Positions 25,793 through 33,921 of a stretch of 64,000 nucleotides of DNA are shown here, piece after piece. The translations under genes were made by a program, and so were the position numbers. The stretch spans positions 114,740 to 178,739 of the forward strand of contig NZ_SRLD01000003.1 in assembly GCF_004745955.1 (NCBI RefSeq), given 5' to 3'. The DNA comes from Hymenobacter elongatus. GTDB taxonomy: Bacteria; Bacteroidota; Bacteroidia; Cytophagales; Hymenobacteraceae. The first letter of the stretch is position 1; each line of letters begins with the position of its first letter. The notes below the pieces were generated by a model. It worked only from the letters and a program-made list of their open reading frames with translations. It was not told where the DNA came from and ran no database searches.

Positions 25793-27124
25793 ATGGCAAT
25801 CCTTTCCAAAGACGACGCGAATACCATTCTTAAAAAGGTATTAAGCTTCAGCAAAGCCGACGAGTGCGAAGTAACGCTCAACGGCCAAAACGGCGGCAAC
25901 ATCCGCACGGCTCGCAACATGGTGAGCACCAGCGGCGCGGCCGACAACGTATCCTTGGCCGTGGAGTCGCGCTTCGGCAAACGCTCGGGCGTGGCCACCT
26001 GCAACGAGTTCGACGAGGCCACCTTGCGCCGCACCGTACAGCGGGCCGAGGAAATTGCGCGCCTCGCCCCCGAGAGCCCCGAGTACATGCCCTTCCTGGG
26101 TCCGCAGCAATACCTGACCTCGAACGCTTACGCTCAGAACACGGCCGGCATCACGCCCGACTTCCGCGCCAAGCAAGCCGGGGCCAGCATCGACCTCTGC
26201 GACAAGAGAAAACTATCGTCGGCCGCCTTTCTGCAGGACACCACGGGCTTCGTGGCCAAACGCAACTCCAAGGGCCTCGAGGCCTACCAGCAGTCCACCA
26301 ACATGGACTTCTCGGTAACGGTGCGCACGCCCGACGGCACCGGCTCGGGCTACGCCACCACCGATTTCACCGACATCAGCAAGTTCGACGCGGCCAAGCT
26401 CACCCAGATTGCGGCCGACAAAGCCGCCGGTTCGGTGGCGGCCAAGGCCATTGAGCCGGGCAAGTACACCGTGATTCTGGAGCCAGCCGCGCTGGTATCG
26501 AACACCGACGCCTCGCTGCTGGGCGCGCTCATGCAGTCGTTCGACGCCCGCAACGCCGACGAAGGCCGCTCGTTTCTGAGCAAGAAGGGCGGCGGCAACC
26601 GCAAGGGCGAGAAGCTGTTCGACCCGCGCGTAACCATTTACTCCGACCCCACGCACGCCGAGGTGCCGGTGCCGGCATTTGCCGGCGACGGCCGCCCGCG
26701 CCAGAAGGTAACCTGGATTGAGAAGGGCGTGGTGAAAAATATGTACAGCTCGCGCTTCTGGGCCCAGAAATCGGGCATTGCCGACATTCCAAACCCTGGC
26801 GCGTTCATCATGGAGGGCGGCACCCAGTCGACGCAGGACATGATCAAGAGCACGGCTAAAGGCATTCTGGTGACGCGCCTGTGGTACATCCGCCCCGTCG
26901 ATCCGCAAACGCTGCTTTACACCGGCCTGACGCGCGACGGGACGTTCTACATCGAGAACGGCAAGATCAAGCACCCGATCAAGAACTTCCGTTTCAACGA
27001 GTCGCCCATCATCATGCTCAACAACCTCGAAGCCATTGGCCGGCCCCAGCGCCTGGGCGGTAACCTGGTGCCGCCGCTCAAGATTCGCGACTTCACCTTC
27101 ACCAGCCTCTCCGACGCGGTATAA
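25793..27124 (+). CDS. pmbA: TldE/PmbA-family partner protein, copy 1
   Basis: 443 residues from the ATG at 25793, which begins M-A-I-L-S-K-D-D-A as does the second copy; the frame overlaps the tldD end but an earlier start is not supported. No signal peptide or H-E-x-x-x-H is visible, as expected for TldE. Conserved pieces: E-C-E-V-T-L-N-G, G-T-G-S-G-Y, F-I-M-E-G-G-T-Q-S, and the C-terminal G-N-L-V-P-P-L-K-I-R-D-F. If its partner is exported by Tat, PmbA may be carried along in a folded complex, since it lacks its own signal. Confidence 0.92.
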   Translation: MAILSKDDANTILKKVLSFSKADECEVTLNGQNGGNIRTARNMVSTSGAADNVSLAVESRFGKRSGVATCNEFDEATLRRTVQRAEEIARLAPESPEYMPFLGPQQYLTSNAYAQNTAGITPDFRAKQAGASIDLCDKRKLSSAAFLQDTTGFVAKRNSKGLEAYQQSTNMDFSVTVRTPDGTGSGYATTDFTDISKFDAAKLTQIAADKAAGSVAAKAIEPGKYTVILEPAALVSNTDASLLGALMQSFDARNADEGRSFLSKKGGGNRKGEKLFDPRVTIYSDPTHAEVPVPAFAGDGRPRQKVTWIEKGVVKNMYSSRFWAQKSGIADIPNPGAFIMEGGTQSTQDMIKSTAKGILVTRLWYIRPVDPQTLLYTGLTRDGTFYIENGKIKHPIKNFRFNESPIIMLNNLEAIGRPQRLGGNLVPPLKIRDFTFTSLSDAV

Positions 27125-27135
27125 GCCGCTGTAGT

Positions 27136-27166
27136 CAGCCCGTCCGGTAACCCGGGCGGGCTTTCT
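27136..27166 (+). terminator. Terminator after pmbA copy 1
   Basis: AGCCCGTCCGG pairs imperfectly with CCCGGGCGGGCT around a short loop, followed by TTCTATT. It would separate the two tldD-pmbA units into independent transcripts. Confidence 0.7.
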
Positions 27167-27286
27167 ATTACATGATTTACTGCGTTCTGGCCGTTCATCG
27201 ATTCCTCGGTTTCGGCTGACCACTTCGCCCGCTGCGGCGCTTGCCCCAAGCCATAGCCCTCCCCTCATTTCAAAACCATTACCCTC

Positions 27287-28939
27287 TTGAAACGACGCGA
27301 CTTTGTAGGGCTGACCGGCCTCGCCGCCGGTGCCCTGTTTCTGCCTTCTTTTCCCAGTTTCGGCGGCATGCCCGTTGATCCTTCGCGCCTGTTGGAGCCG
27401 GTGATGGACGCGGCCGTGAACAAACGCCTGGCCGACGCCGCGCTCAACGCGGCCAAATCGGCCGGCGCCTCCTACGCCGATGTGCGCATCGGCCGCTATT
27501 TGAACCAGAGCATTTTCACCCGCGAAAAGCAGGTGCAAAATATTGTCAGCAGCGAAAGTTTTGGGGTTGGTGTGCGCGTTATTGCCAACGGCACCTGGGG
27601 TTTTGCGGCCACCAACACCGTGACGGAAGCCGGTATTGCCAAGGCGGCGCAGCTGGCCGTGCAAATTGCCAAGGCGAACTCAAAAGTGCAGAAGGAGCCG
27701 GTGAAACTGGCCCCGCAAAAAGGCTACGGTGAGGTATCGTGGAAAGCCCCGATTCAGCAGAACGCTTTTGAGGTGCCCATTGCTCAAAAGGTTGATGTCC
27801 TGTTGGCCGCCAATGCCAAGGCCTTGGAAAATGGTGCTAATTTCGTGAACTCAGCCCTGTTTCAGGTAAACGAGCAGAAGTACTTCGCCTCCACCGACGG
27901 CTCCTACATCGACCAGGATATTCACCGCATCTGGCCCACGTTTGGCGTCACGGCCATCGACCGCACCTCGGGCAAGTTCCGGACGCGGCAGGCGCTGAGC
28001 GCGCCGATGGGCCTCGGCTACGAGTACCTCACGCCAAAAGCGGCCGACAAAGTAATGGGGCCCGCTGGTTCCGATGTGGTGGGCTACAAGAACAGCTACG
28101 ACATTCTGGAAGACGCGGCCCGCGCTGCCAAGCAGGCCAAGGAAAAGCTTACCGCGAAATCAGTGACGCCGGGCAAGTACGACCTCGTGCTCGATCCGCA
28201 CCACTTGGGCCTCACCATCCACGAATCGGTGGGCCATCCGCTGGAGCTGGACCGCGTGCTGGGCTACGAAGCCAACTTTGCCGGCACCTCCTTCGCTACC
28301 CTGGAGTGGAAAAAGCAAGGCAAACCCTACGGCTCGAAGGCCGTGAACATCGTGGCCGACAAGCTGCAGCCCGGTTCGCTGGGTGCCGTGGGCTACGACG
28401 ACGAGGGCGTGAAAACCAAGCAGTGGGCGTTGATTAAAGACGGTATTCTGGTGGATTACGAGAAGATTCGCGACCAGGCACACATTGTGGGCCAGAACGA
28501 ATCGGACGGCTGCTGCTATGCCCAGTCGTGGCAGGACGTGCAGTTTCAGCGCATGCCCAACGTGAGCTTGCAGCCGAGCAAGACCAAGATGTCGGTCGAT
28601 GAGCTGATCAAGGACGTGGACAAAGGCATTTACATTGCCGGCAACGGCTCGTTCTCCATCGACCAGCAACGCTACAACTTTCAGTTTGGCGGGCAGGTGT
28701 TTTACGCCATCGAGAAAGGCAAGATTACGGGTATGCTCGAAGACGTGGCCTACCAGGCCAACACGCAGGAGTTCTGGAACTCCTGCGCCGCTACCTGCGA
28801 CGAATCAGACTACCGTTTCGCGGGCTTCTTCAACGACGGCAAGGGCCAACCCTCGCAAAGCTCGGCCGTGAGCCACGGCTCAGCCACCACGCGCTTCAAC
28901 GGCGTCAACGTCATCAACACCGCCCGCAAAGTCGGCTAG
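27287..28939 (+). CDS. tldD: TldD-family metallopeptidase with Tat signal, copy 2
   Basis: 550 residues, the same length as copy 1 and nearly identical over long stretches. TTG start; Tat signal K-R-R-D-F-V-G-L-T; zinc motif H-E-S-V-G-H at the same position. Differences cluster in the last third of the middle region (for example P-L-E-L-D-R versus A-T-E-L-D-R after the zinc motif) and near the C-terminus. With its own pmbA it forms the second unit of a tandem duplication of about 3.1 kb. Divergence suggests both copies are kept under selection, possibly as alternative heterodimers. Confidence 0.93.
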   Translation: MKRRDFVGLTGLAAGALFLPSFPSFGGMPVDPSRLLEPVMDAAVNKRLADAALNAAKSAGASYADVRIGRYLNQSIFTREKQVQNIVSSESFGVGVRVIANGTWGFAATNTVTEAGIAKAAQLAVQIAKANSKVQKEPVKLAPQKGYGEVSWKAPIQQNAFEVPIAQKVDVLLAANAKALENGANFVNSALFQVNEQKYFASTDGSYIDQDIHRIWPTFGVTAIDRTSGKFRTRQALSAPMGLGYEYLTPKAADKVMGPAGSDVVGYKNSYDILEDAARAAKQAKEKLTAKSVTPGKYDLVLDPHHLGLTIHESVGHPLELDRVLGYEANFAGTSFATLEWKKQGKPYGSKAVNIVADKLQPGSLGAVGYDDEGVKTKQWALIKDGILVDYEKIRDQAHIVGQNESDGCCYAQSWQDVQFQRMPNVSLQPSKTKMSVDELIKDVDKGIYIAGNGSFSIDQQRYNFQFGGQVFYAIEKGKITGMLEDVAYQANTQEFWNSCAATCDESDYRFAGFFNDGKGQPSQSSAVSHGSATTRFNGVNVINTARKVG

Positions 28940-28950
28940 AACGGCAGGCG

Positions 28951-28972
28951 CCCCTCCTTATGGAAGGAGGGG
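28951..28972. terminator. Hairpin between tldD2 and pmbA2
   Basis: CCCCTCCTT and AAGGAGGGG pair around ATGG in the 81-base gap. Copy 1 has only 16 bases here and no hairpin. There is no T-run, so it may be an RNA processing or attenuation site rather than a terminator. Confidence 0.45.
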
Positions 28973-29020
28973 ATGCCGGGCCTTTCCCGCAATCCTTCCC
29001 TCCCGACTTCCCTCTCTTAT

Positions 29021-30346
29021 ATGGCACTTTTATCTCGCGACGAAGCCCAGGCCATTCTTACAAAGGTCTTGAGCTTCAGTAAGGCCGATGAATGCGAAGC
29101 GGCCCTGAACGGCCGTACCCGCGGCAACATCCGCTACGCCCGCAATGCCGTTAGCACCGCCGGCGGCTCCGACAACATTTCCCTCGTGGTGCAGTCACGC
29201 TTTGGCAAACGCTCGGGCGTGGCCACCTGCAACCAGTTCGACGACGAAACGCTGCGCCGCTGTGTGCAGCGGGCCGAAGAAATTGCGCGCCTGGCTCCCG
29301 AAGACCCCGAATACCTGCCGCTGCTGGGCCCGCAGCAGTATCTGTCGCCGACCACGTTTGCACCCGCCACGGCCGCTATTTCGCCCGATGTGCGGGCCCG
29401 CGTGGCCGCCGACAGCATTGCCCACTGCGAAGGCCGCAAGCTGAGCGCCGCCGGCTACCTCGAAGACGGCACCCGCTTCACGGCTATGCGCAACAGCAAG
29501 GGCCTGGAAGCTTTCCAGCAATCGACGACGCTCGACTTCTCGGTGACGGTACGCACACCCGACGGCACTGGCTCGGGCTACGCCGTGGCCGACTACACCG
29601 ACGTGGCCCAGCTCGACGCCAAGGCCCTAACCAAAGTAGCTGCCGACAAAGCCGCCGGCTCCATTGGTGCCAAAGCCATTGAGCCGGGCAAGTACACCGT
29701 CATTCTGGAACCAGCCGCGCTGGTATCCGACGAGGGCATGTTCAACCGGCTCATGTATGCCCTCGACGCGCGCGAAGCCGACGAGGGCCGCTCGTTCCTG
29801 AGCAAGAAAGGCGGCGGCAACCAACTCGGCCAACGCCTGTTCGATGAGCGCGTTACCATCTACTCCGATCCGCTCAACGCCCAGGCACCCGGCGACGTGT
29901 TTGACGGCGACGGGCTGCCGGTGAAACGCATGGCCTGGATTGAGAAGGGCGTGGTGAAGAACATGTACTACTCGCGCTTCTGGGCCGAGAAGAACAAGAA
30001 AGCCGCTACGGCTTTCCCCAGCGGCTTCATCATGGAGGGCGGCACCCAATCGGTGCAGGACATGATTAAGAGTACGGCTAGAGGCATTCTGGTCACGCGC
30101 CTGTGGTACATCCGCGACGTGGACCCGCAAAGCCTACTGCTGACGGGCCTCACGCGCGACGGCACGTTCTACATCGAGAACGGCAAGATCAAGCACCCCA
30201 TCAAGAACATGCGCTTCAACGAGTCGCCCATCATCATGCTCAACAATGTGGAGGCCATTGGCAAGCCGCAACGCCTGGGCGGTAACCTGGTGCCACCACT
30301 CAAGATTCGCGACTTCACCTTCACCAGCCTCTCCGACGCGGTGTAA
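29021..30346 (+). CDS. pmbA: TldE/PmbA-family partner protein, copy 2
   Basis: 441 residues from the ATG at 29021 (M-A-L-L-S-R-D-E-A). Parallel to copy 1 throughout, with more substitutions than the tldD pair: region 105-150 and 245-300 differ in sequence and by small gaps. The C-terminal 90 residues are almost identical (F-Y-I-E-N-G-K-I-K-H-P-I-K-N). No export signal. Separated from tldD2 by 81 bases with a hairpin, so the ratio of the two subunits may differ from unit 1. Confidence 0.92.
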   Translation: MALLSRDEAQAILTKVLSFSKADECEAALNGRTRGNIRYARNAVSTAGGSDNISLVVQSRFGKRSGVATCNQFDDETLRRCVQRAEEIARLAPEDPEYLPLLGPQQYLSPTTFAPATAAISPDVRARVAADSIAHCEGRKLSAAGYLEDGTRFTAMRNSKGLEAFQQSTTLDFSVTVRTPDGTGSGYAVADYTDVAQLDAKALTKVAADKAAGSIGAKAIEPGKYTVILEPAALVSDEGMFNRLMYALDAREADEGRSFLSKKGGGNQLGQRLFDERVTIYSDPLNAQAPGDVFDGDGLPVKRMAWIEKGVVKNMYYSRFWAEKNKKAATAFPSGFIMEGGTQSVQDMIKSTARGILVTRLWYIRDVDPQSLLLTGLTRDGTFYIENGKIKHPIKNMRFNESPIIMLNNVEAIGKPQRLGGNLVPPLKIRDFTFTSLSDAV

Positions 30347-30366
30347 CAACACGCTGCGGTACCTCC

Positions 30367-30402
30367 AAACACCTTGCCTGGTCATGCCGGGCAAGGTGTT
30401 TT
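30367..30402 (+). terminator. Terminator after pmbA copy 2
   Basis: AAACACCTTGCC (30367-30378) pairs with GGCAAGGTGTTT (30390-30401), followed by TTGG. Twelve perfect base pairs. Confidence 0.82.
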
Positions 30403-30465
30403 GGTTATGGAGCTGTTGTAACCCTCTTCCAAACTGGTTTTAAAGCGGTTTCGGGGTCAATGGCC

Positions 30466-30553
30466 AGTAGCGCGAACTTTGTAGTTCGCGTCGCCGCGCC
30501 GATAGAACGACTGCGAACGGCGCGGGGACGCGAACTACAAAGTTCGCGCTACT
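30466..30553. repeat. Long inverted repeat (second intergenic hairpin family)
   Basis: Perfect 26-bp arms (30466-30491 and 30528-30553; core CGCGAACTTTGTAGTTCGCG) separated by 36 bases that pair further through CGCCGCGCC / GGCGCGG. The core AACTTTGTAGTT is itself nearly palindromic. Sequence unrelated to the GTCATGCTGAGC family. Confidence 0.88.
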
Positions 30554-30623
30554 GCTACCTCGTACACTGAATCCAAAACCACTCTAACTTGCTAGCTGTT
30601 CAATCCTGCTGTCCGTGTAGAAA

Positions 30624-31319
30624 ATGAGATTCACTATCCTTAGCAGTCTGCTACTAGCGCCCATCTGATGCTGGGCCCAGCAAGGCACCGCGCCGGCTCC
30701 CGATACTCTGCGGTGGCGCGATACCGGCCCCACCGCCCGGCATGGCCTTGCCGAGGTATACACCACCGATGGCCGCTTCGTGCTCGCTTATTTCCCCGTC
30801 GACTGCATCGGTTTTCAGGAAACAATCGGCTACTTCCGCAGCAATCCGGAAGTGCGGCCCTTTCCCAAAATGCAGTATATCAAAGTGGATAAGCTACGGA
30901 GCGCCACCATTCGGGGGCATTATCACGAAAACATGCGCGAGTCGGGGCGGGCGGATGTGCTGGCGTTGCGGGCCCTGGAGGGTCCGGTACAGCTGTTTGT
31001 GATGAGCGGCACGGCAGCCGATAACGTACCTTTGCTGACCATGGTGCCCGTGCTGAGCCTGGTGGCCGGGGCGGCCGTTTTGGGTGGCTCTGCCATCGAG
31101 CGCAACCTGTGGTTTGTGCGCCGCGCTCCTGGTCCATTGATGCCCGTGTCTCGGTCGGCTTTCCGCACCCAAATGAGCGGCTTCACAGCCGATTGCCCCG
31201 CTCTTAGCGGCCCTATTGCGGCTGGTGCCGAGGGCTACCGATACGGTGATATGGTTCGTATAGTGCAGCGCTACAATAATTTTATAACGAGCAAAGCGCA
31301 GCCCGAAACCGCCAAATAA
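30624..31319 (+). pseudogene. Exported protein of unknown function interrupted by an in-frame TGA
   Basis: From an ATG at 30624 the frame encodes a signal-peptide-like start (MRFTILSSLLLAPI), a TGA at 30666-30668, then without a frame change C-W-A-Q-Q-G-T-A-P and an open frame to 31319 (179 residues from the internal ATG-equivalent at 30780). The stop falls right at the expected signal cleavage site. The mature part has no family I recognise; it contains a Gly/Ala-rich hydrophobic stretch (L-S-L-V-A-G-A-A-V-L-G-G-S) and two cysteines. Either a nonsense mutation or a sequencing error. An internal start at 30780 would give an unexported protein. Confidence 0.6.
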
Positions 31320-31620
31320 CGCGCGCTATGTGTTGCGGCCGGGCCTGAGACACGGTGGAGCAGGAGCATCGTGCCGGCCGCGCCGGCGCGGCGTTGTCTA
31401 CCTCCGATTTACTGACTTCACTGCTCCGGCGGAGGCAATGTGCGTTTGGAAATCTGTTGGTGAGGCGGCGGGCAGTAAATTAAAATGGAAGCGCTGCAAC
31501 CATTGACGCCATGCCGAAGCTCCTTACTACACCCCGGTTGGCTAGCATCGTTTTTCGAAAACGCGGAGGAGTCAGGTCGGCCATTTAGTCATTGTTTAAG
31601 CCACTTTACCTTCCTTTATT
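31320..31620. other. Intergenic region, nothing recognised
   Basis: 301 bases, GC-rich at first (GGCCGCGCCGGCGCGGCG near 31376) and more AT-rich toward the next gene. No gene, repeat copy or clear promoter element seen. Confidence 0.4.
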
Positions 31621-32046
31621 ATGCGTCTGAACCGTACTCCTGCTCGTCACCTTATGGCCAGCGTGAGCTTGCTGGCCACACTCGGCCTGGCTGGCTGCTC
31701 CGAAAAAGAAGCTGTTGTACCAGCGGAGACCTGCGACACGGCTGCCACCGTGCGCCTATGCCCCGCCAAAACCGGTATTTGTCTCACCGAGCACACGACG
31801 CTGGAGTTGGCCGATGGCACGCGGCTGCGCCCCAACGGTGCAACCTGGGAGGCGTATGAGCCCATGCAGTTTGAGGGCCAGGTAATCACTATTGGGTATA
31901 TCCGAGGCGCAACAATTACCAAAGATGGCGGCCCAGGCGACGCTCACGCCACCATTACCTGCCTGCAGGACGTCAGACAGTGGTGCGGCACGCCCGACCT
32001 GAACAACCGCAAACGCGGCACGCTATTCCAAAAACCTTCTTTTTAA
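31621..32046 (+). CDS. Small Cys-containing lipoprotein, unknown
   Basis: 141 residues. Signal peptide with lipobox L-A-G-C, then a short domain with five further cysteines (E-T-C-D-T, L-C-P-A, G-I-C-L, I-T-C-L, W-C-G), suggesting disulfides in the periplasm or on the surface. The piece L-A-D-G-T-R-L-R-P-N-G-A-T-W-E resembles heavy-metal-binding or beta-rich lipoproteins only loosely; I do not recognise the family. Stands alone, closed by a very strong terminator. Confidence 0.75.
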   Translation: MRLNRTPARHLMASVSLLATLGLAGCSEKEAVVPAETCDTAATVRLCPAKTGICLTEHTTLELADGTRLRPNGATWEAYEPMQFEGQVITIGYIRGATITKDGGPGDAHATITCLQDVRQWCGTPDLNNRKRGTLFQKPSF

Positions 32047-32047
32047 T

Positions 32048-32105
32048 AGGCGCTAAGAAAAAGCCCCGTACTCCTGTCGGAGTACGGGGCTTTTTCTTAG
32101 CGCCT
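32048..32105. terminator. Bidirectional terminator with 27-bp perfect stem
   Basis: Arms 32048-32074 and 32079-32105 are perfect complements around TGTC; they contain AAAAAGCCCCGTACTCC, so both orientations end in a T-run. Unusually long stem for a terminator. Confidence 0.88.
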
Positions 32106-32122
32106 GTTTATGTTGTTAAAAA

Positions 32123-32171
32123 CGGTCATGCTTGCTCTGGCGTCCGCGCAGTCGAAGCATCTCTACTGCTT
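32123..32171. repeat. Dispersed repeat, single-arm copy D
   Basis: GGTCATGCTTGCTCTGGCGTCC followed by GTCGAAGCATCTCTACTGCTTCG matches one arm of the GTCATGCTGAGC hairpin family, with an extra CTCTGGCG segment shared with copy E (51148-51189). No second arm follows. Confidence 0.6.
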
Positions 32172-32409
32172 CGTTGGGTGTTGTTGAACAAATAGAAAAA
32201 AACCTCCGACCCGACCGCATAACCGTGCACTTTACCCAGTTAGCTTGCTGAATGGCAATAATTTACCTGGCACGCAGATAAAACTATAGTCTTAATGTTC
32301 GTTTTCGCTGACAGATTTTGATAGCAAGGTAGCCGCAGGCTTAGTAGTGCCGCTGTAGGTTGTCGGCAACCAATGGCTGGAACTGCGGCCGCTGACTGGC
32401 GCAGTGCGC
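32172..32409. other. Intergenic region downstream of the PorT-like gene
   Basis: No gene recognised. A minus-strand frame ends near 32292 with T-T-K-P-A-A-T-L-L-S-K-S-V-S, too short and unsupported to call. Confidence 0.3.
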
Positions 32410-33039
32410 TCAGTTGGTTTCGGGCAGCTGAAAGCTGAGGTAGGCCTGAAACACACGGTTGTAGAGCTTCTGGTCATTAACGCCCGTTACACTTTTCACG
32501 TCGTTGATGTCGTTGAGGCCGGCATTGAACCGGGCACCCAGGGCAAAACCCAGCGGCAGCTTCAGGCCGGCTCCTACGCACGCGCCCAGGTCCAGCTGCT
32601 TGTAGTCGGGGGCCGAGTCACGGCTGGTGGGCCCGTACACCACGGTGCTGCCGTCCTGCGAGAGTACCATCACGCCGTCGTCCTGGGCCTTTATCAGCAG
32701 CCCCGCCTGCGGACCCGCTTCCACATACACCGGTCCGAGCGTGAGCTTGAGCAGCAGCGGTACGTTCACGTAGTGCAGCTTGGTGCGGTAGTTTTCCAGA
32801 TCCGACTTGCGCTCGGTGCCTTGCAGGGAATACAGGACTTCGGGCTGCAGGGACAATACCGGGTCAATGAGCTTGATTTCGTAGAGCAGCCCGGCGTGGT
32901 ACGACATCTGGTAGGTGGCATCGGTACCGACGGTGCCTTGCAGCACGGCCGCGTTGAGGCCGCCTTTCACACCCAGCTGGGCATGGACTGGCAGCCAAAA
33001 CCAGACGCTGAAAAACAAGAAAGCAGCAAATCGTTTCAT
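32410..33039 (-). CDS. PorT-family outer-membrane beta-barrel protein
   Basis: 209 residues: signal peptide (MKRFAAFLFFSVWFWLPVHA), then the OMP_b-brl_2 pattern L-G-V-K-G-G-L-N-A-A, Y-H-A-G-L-L-Y-E, S-L-Q-P-E-V-L-Y-S-L-Q-G, H-Y-V-N-V-P-L-L-L-K-L, Y-V-E-A-G-P-Q-A-G-L-L. Eight-stranded outer-membrane barrel, size normal. PorT itself takes part in type IX secretion, but this broad family has many members of unknown role. Single gene, divergent from the DUF4159 gene. Confidence 0.88.
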   Translation of the reverse strand: MKRFAAFLFFSVWFWLPVHAQLGVKGGLNAAVLQGTVGTDATYQMSYHAGLLYEIKLIDPVLSLQPEVLYSLQGTERKSDLENYRTKLHYVNVPLLLKLTLGPVYVEAGPQAGLLIKAQDDGVMVLSQDGSTVVYGPTSRDSAPDYKQLDLGACVGAGLKLPLGFALGARFNAGLNDINDVKSVTGVNDQKLYNRVFQAYLSFQLPETN

Positions 33040-33292
33040 GACGGGGAAGACACAAGAGGTGAAGCACTGGCGGTAAGATGCCGAACGGCGGGCTTACCCC
33101 CACGTACGCAAACTTTTTCGGGAAAGCGGCGCGCCGGTGGGCACGGGCCACGCTAGCAACGGTGCGCGGGCTGCTACATTGCATGGCTTTCCGCGTACTT
33201 GCAAAGGTACTTACCGCAGGCCAAGCCACCTTGTTGCCGGGTTGTTGTCTTTGCCTCGTCTTTTCTGCTTGCTCCGCTTTTTTTTAGCTCCC

Positions 33293-33916
33293 ATGCCCGT
33301 TCCATTCACCTTCGTGCGCCTCCAATACCGCTCCGGCGACTGGGACGGCGTGGACGAAAGAATGCCCGCCAACCTGCTGCACTCTCTGATTCAGTATACC
33401 ACGGTGCCCGTTTCGCAGAAAGAAAAGGCCGTGGCGCTCGACAGCCCCGAGATTTTCAACTACCCGTTCTGCTACCTCTCCGGCCACCGGCTGGTGCAGT
33501 TTTCGGCCGCCGAAAAGAAGAATTTCACGCAGTATGTGCGCAACGGCGGCTTCGTATTTGTCGACGACTGCAACCACGATATCGACGGGCTGTTTGCCCG
33601 ATCTTTTGAGGAGCAGATGCGCCAGTGCTTCGGGGCCGGGGCGCTGAAGAAAATCCCAAAAAACCATGCTATCTACTCGCAGTTTTTCAAGTTTCCGGAA
33701 GGCCCGCCGCCCACGTCTTTCGAGCTCAATGGCTGGGGCGATGACCTGGTGCACGACTACCTGAAGGGCATAGAAGTGAACGGTAAGCTGGGCGTGCTGT
33801 ATTCCAACAAAGATTACGGCTGCGAGTGGGACTACGATTTTCGCAACAAGCGCTTCCTGGCCGAAGACAACACCAAGTTTGGGGTCAATATTCTGCTGTA
33901 CGCCCTCACGGCGTAG
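33293..33916 (+). CDS. DUF4159 protein
   Basis: 207 residues from the ATG at 33293; upstream frame is not protein-like. The sequence follows DUF4159: F-V-R-L-Q-Y-R-S-G-D-W, F-N-Y-P-F-C-Y-L-S-G-H, the strand-turn G-G-F-V-F-V-D-D-C, and Y-S-N-K-D-Y-G-C-E-W-D-Y near the end. The fold resembles class I glutamine amidotransferases without the catalytic cysteine. It has no signal peptide. DUF4159 genes normally sit beside MoxR-DUF58-BatA-DUF4175 genes; here it is about 900 bases ahead of them, with one opposite-strand gene in between. Confidence 0.88.
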   Translation: MPVPFTFVRLQYRSGDWDGVDERMPANLLHSLIQYTTVPVSQKEKAVALDSPEIFNYPFCYLSGHRLVQFSAAEKKNFTQYVRNGGFVFVDDCNHDIDGLFARSFEEQMRQCFGAGALKKIPKNHAIYSQFFKFPEGPPPTSFELNGWGDDLVHDYLKGIEVNGKLGVLYSNKDYGCEWDYDFRNKRFLAEDNTKFGVNILLYALTA

Positions 33917-33921
33917 CGCGG

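Noticed and set aside
26213..27664. 483-codon minus-strand frame over pmbA1 and tldD2
   Set aside because: Spans two genes and the terminator between them; pure shadow.
24124..30346. RiPP or microcin biosynthesis cluster around TldD/PmbA
   Set aside because: No precursor peptide, cyclodehydratase, radical SAM or transporter gene next to the pair; Tat signals point elsewhere.
30466..30553. CRISPR-like repeat
   Set aside because: Only one inverted repeat, no regularly spaced direct repeats and no cas gene.
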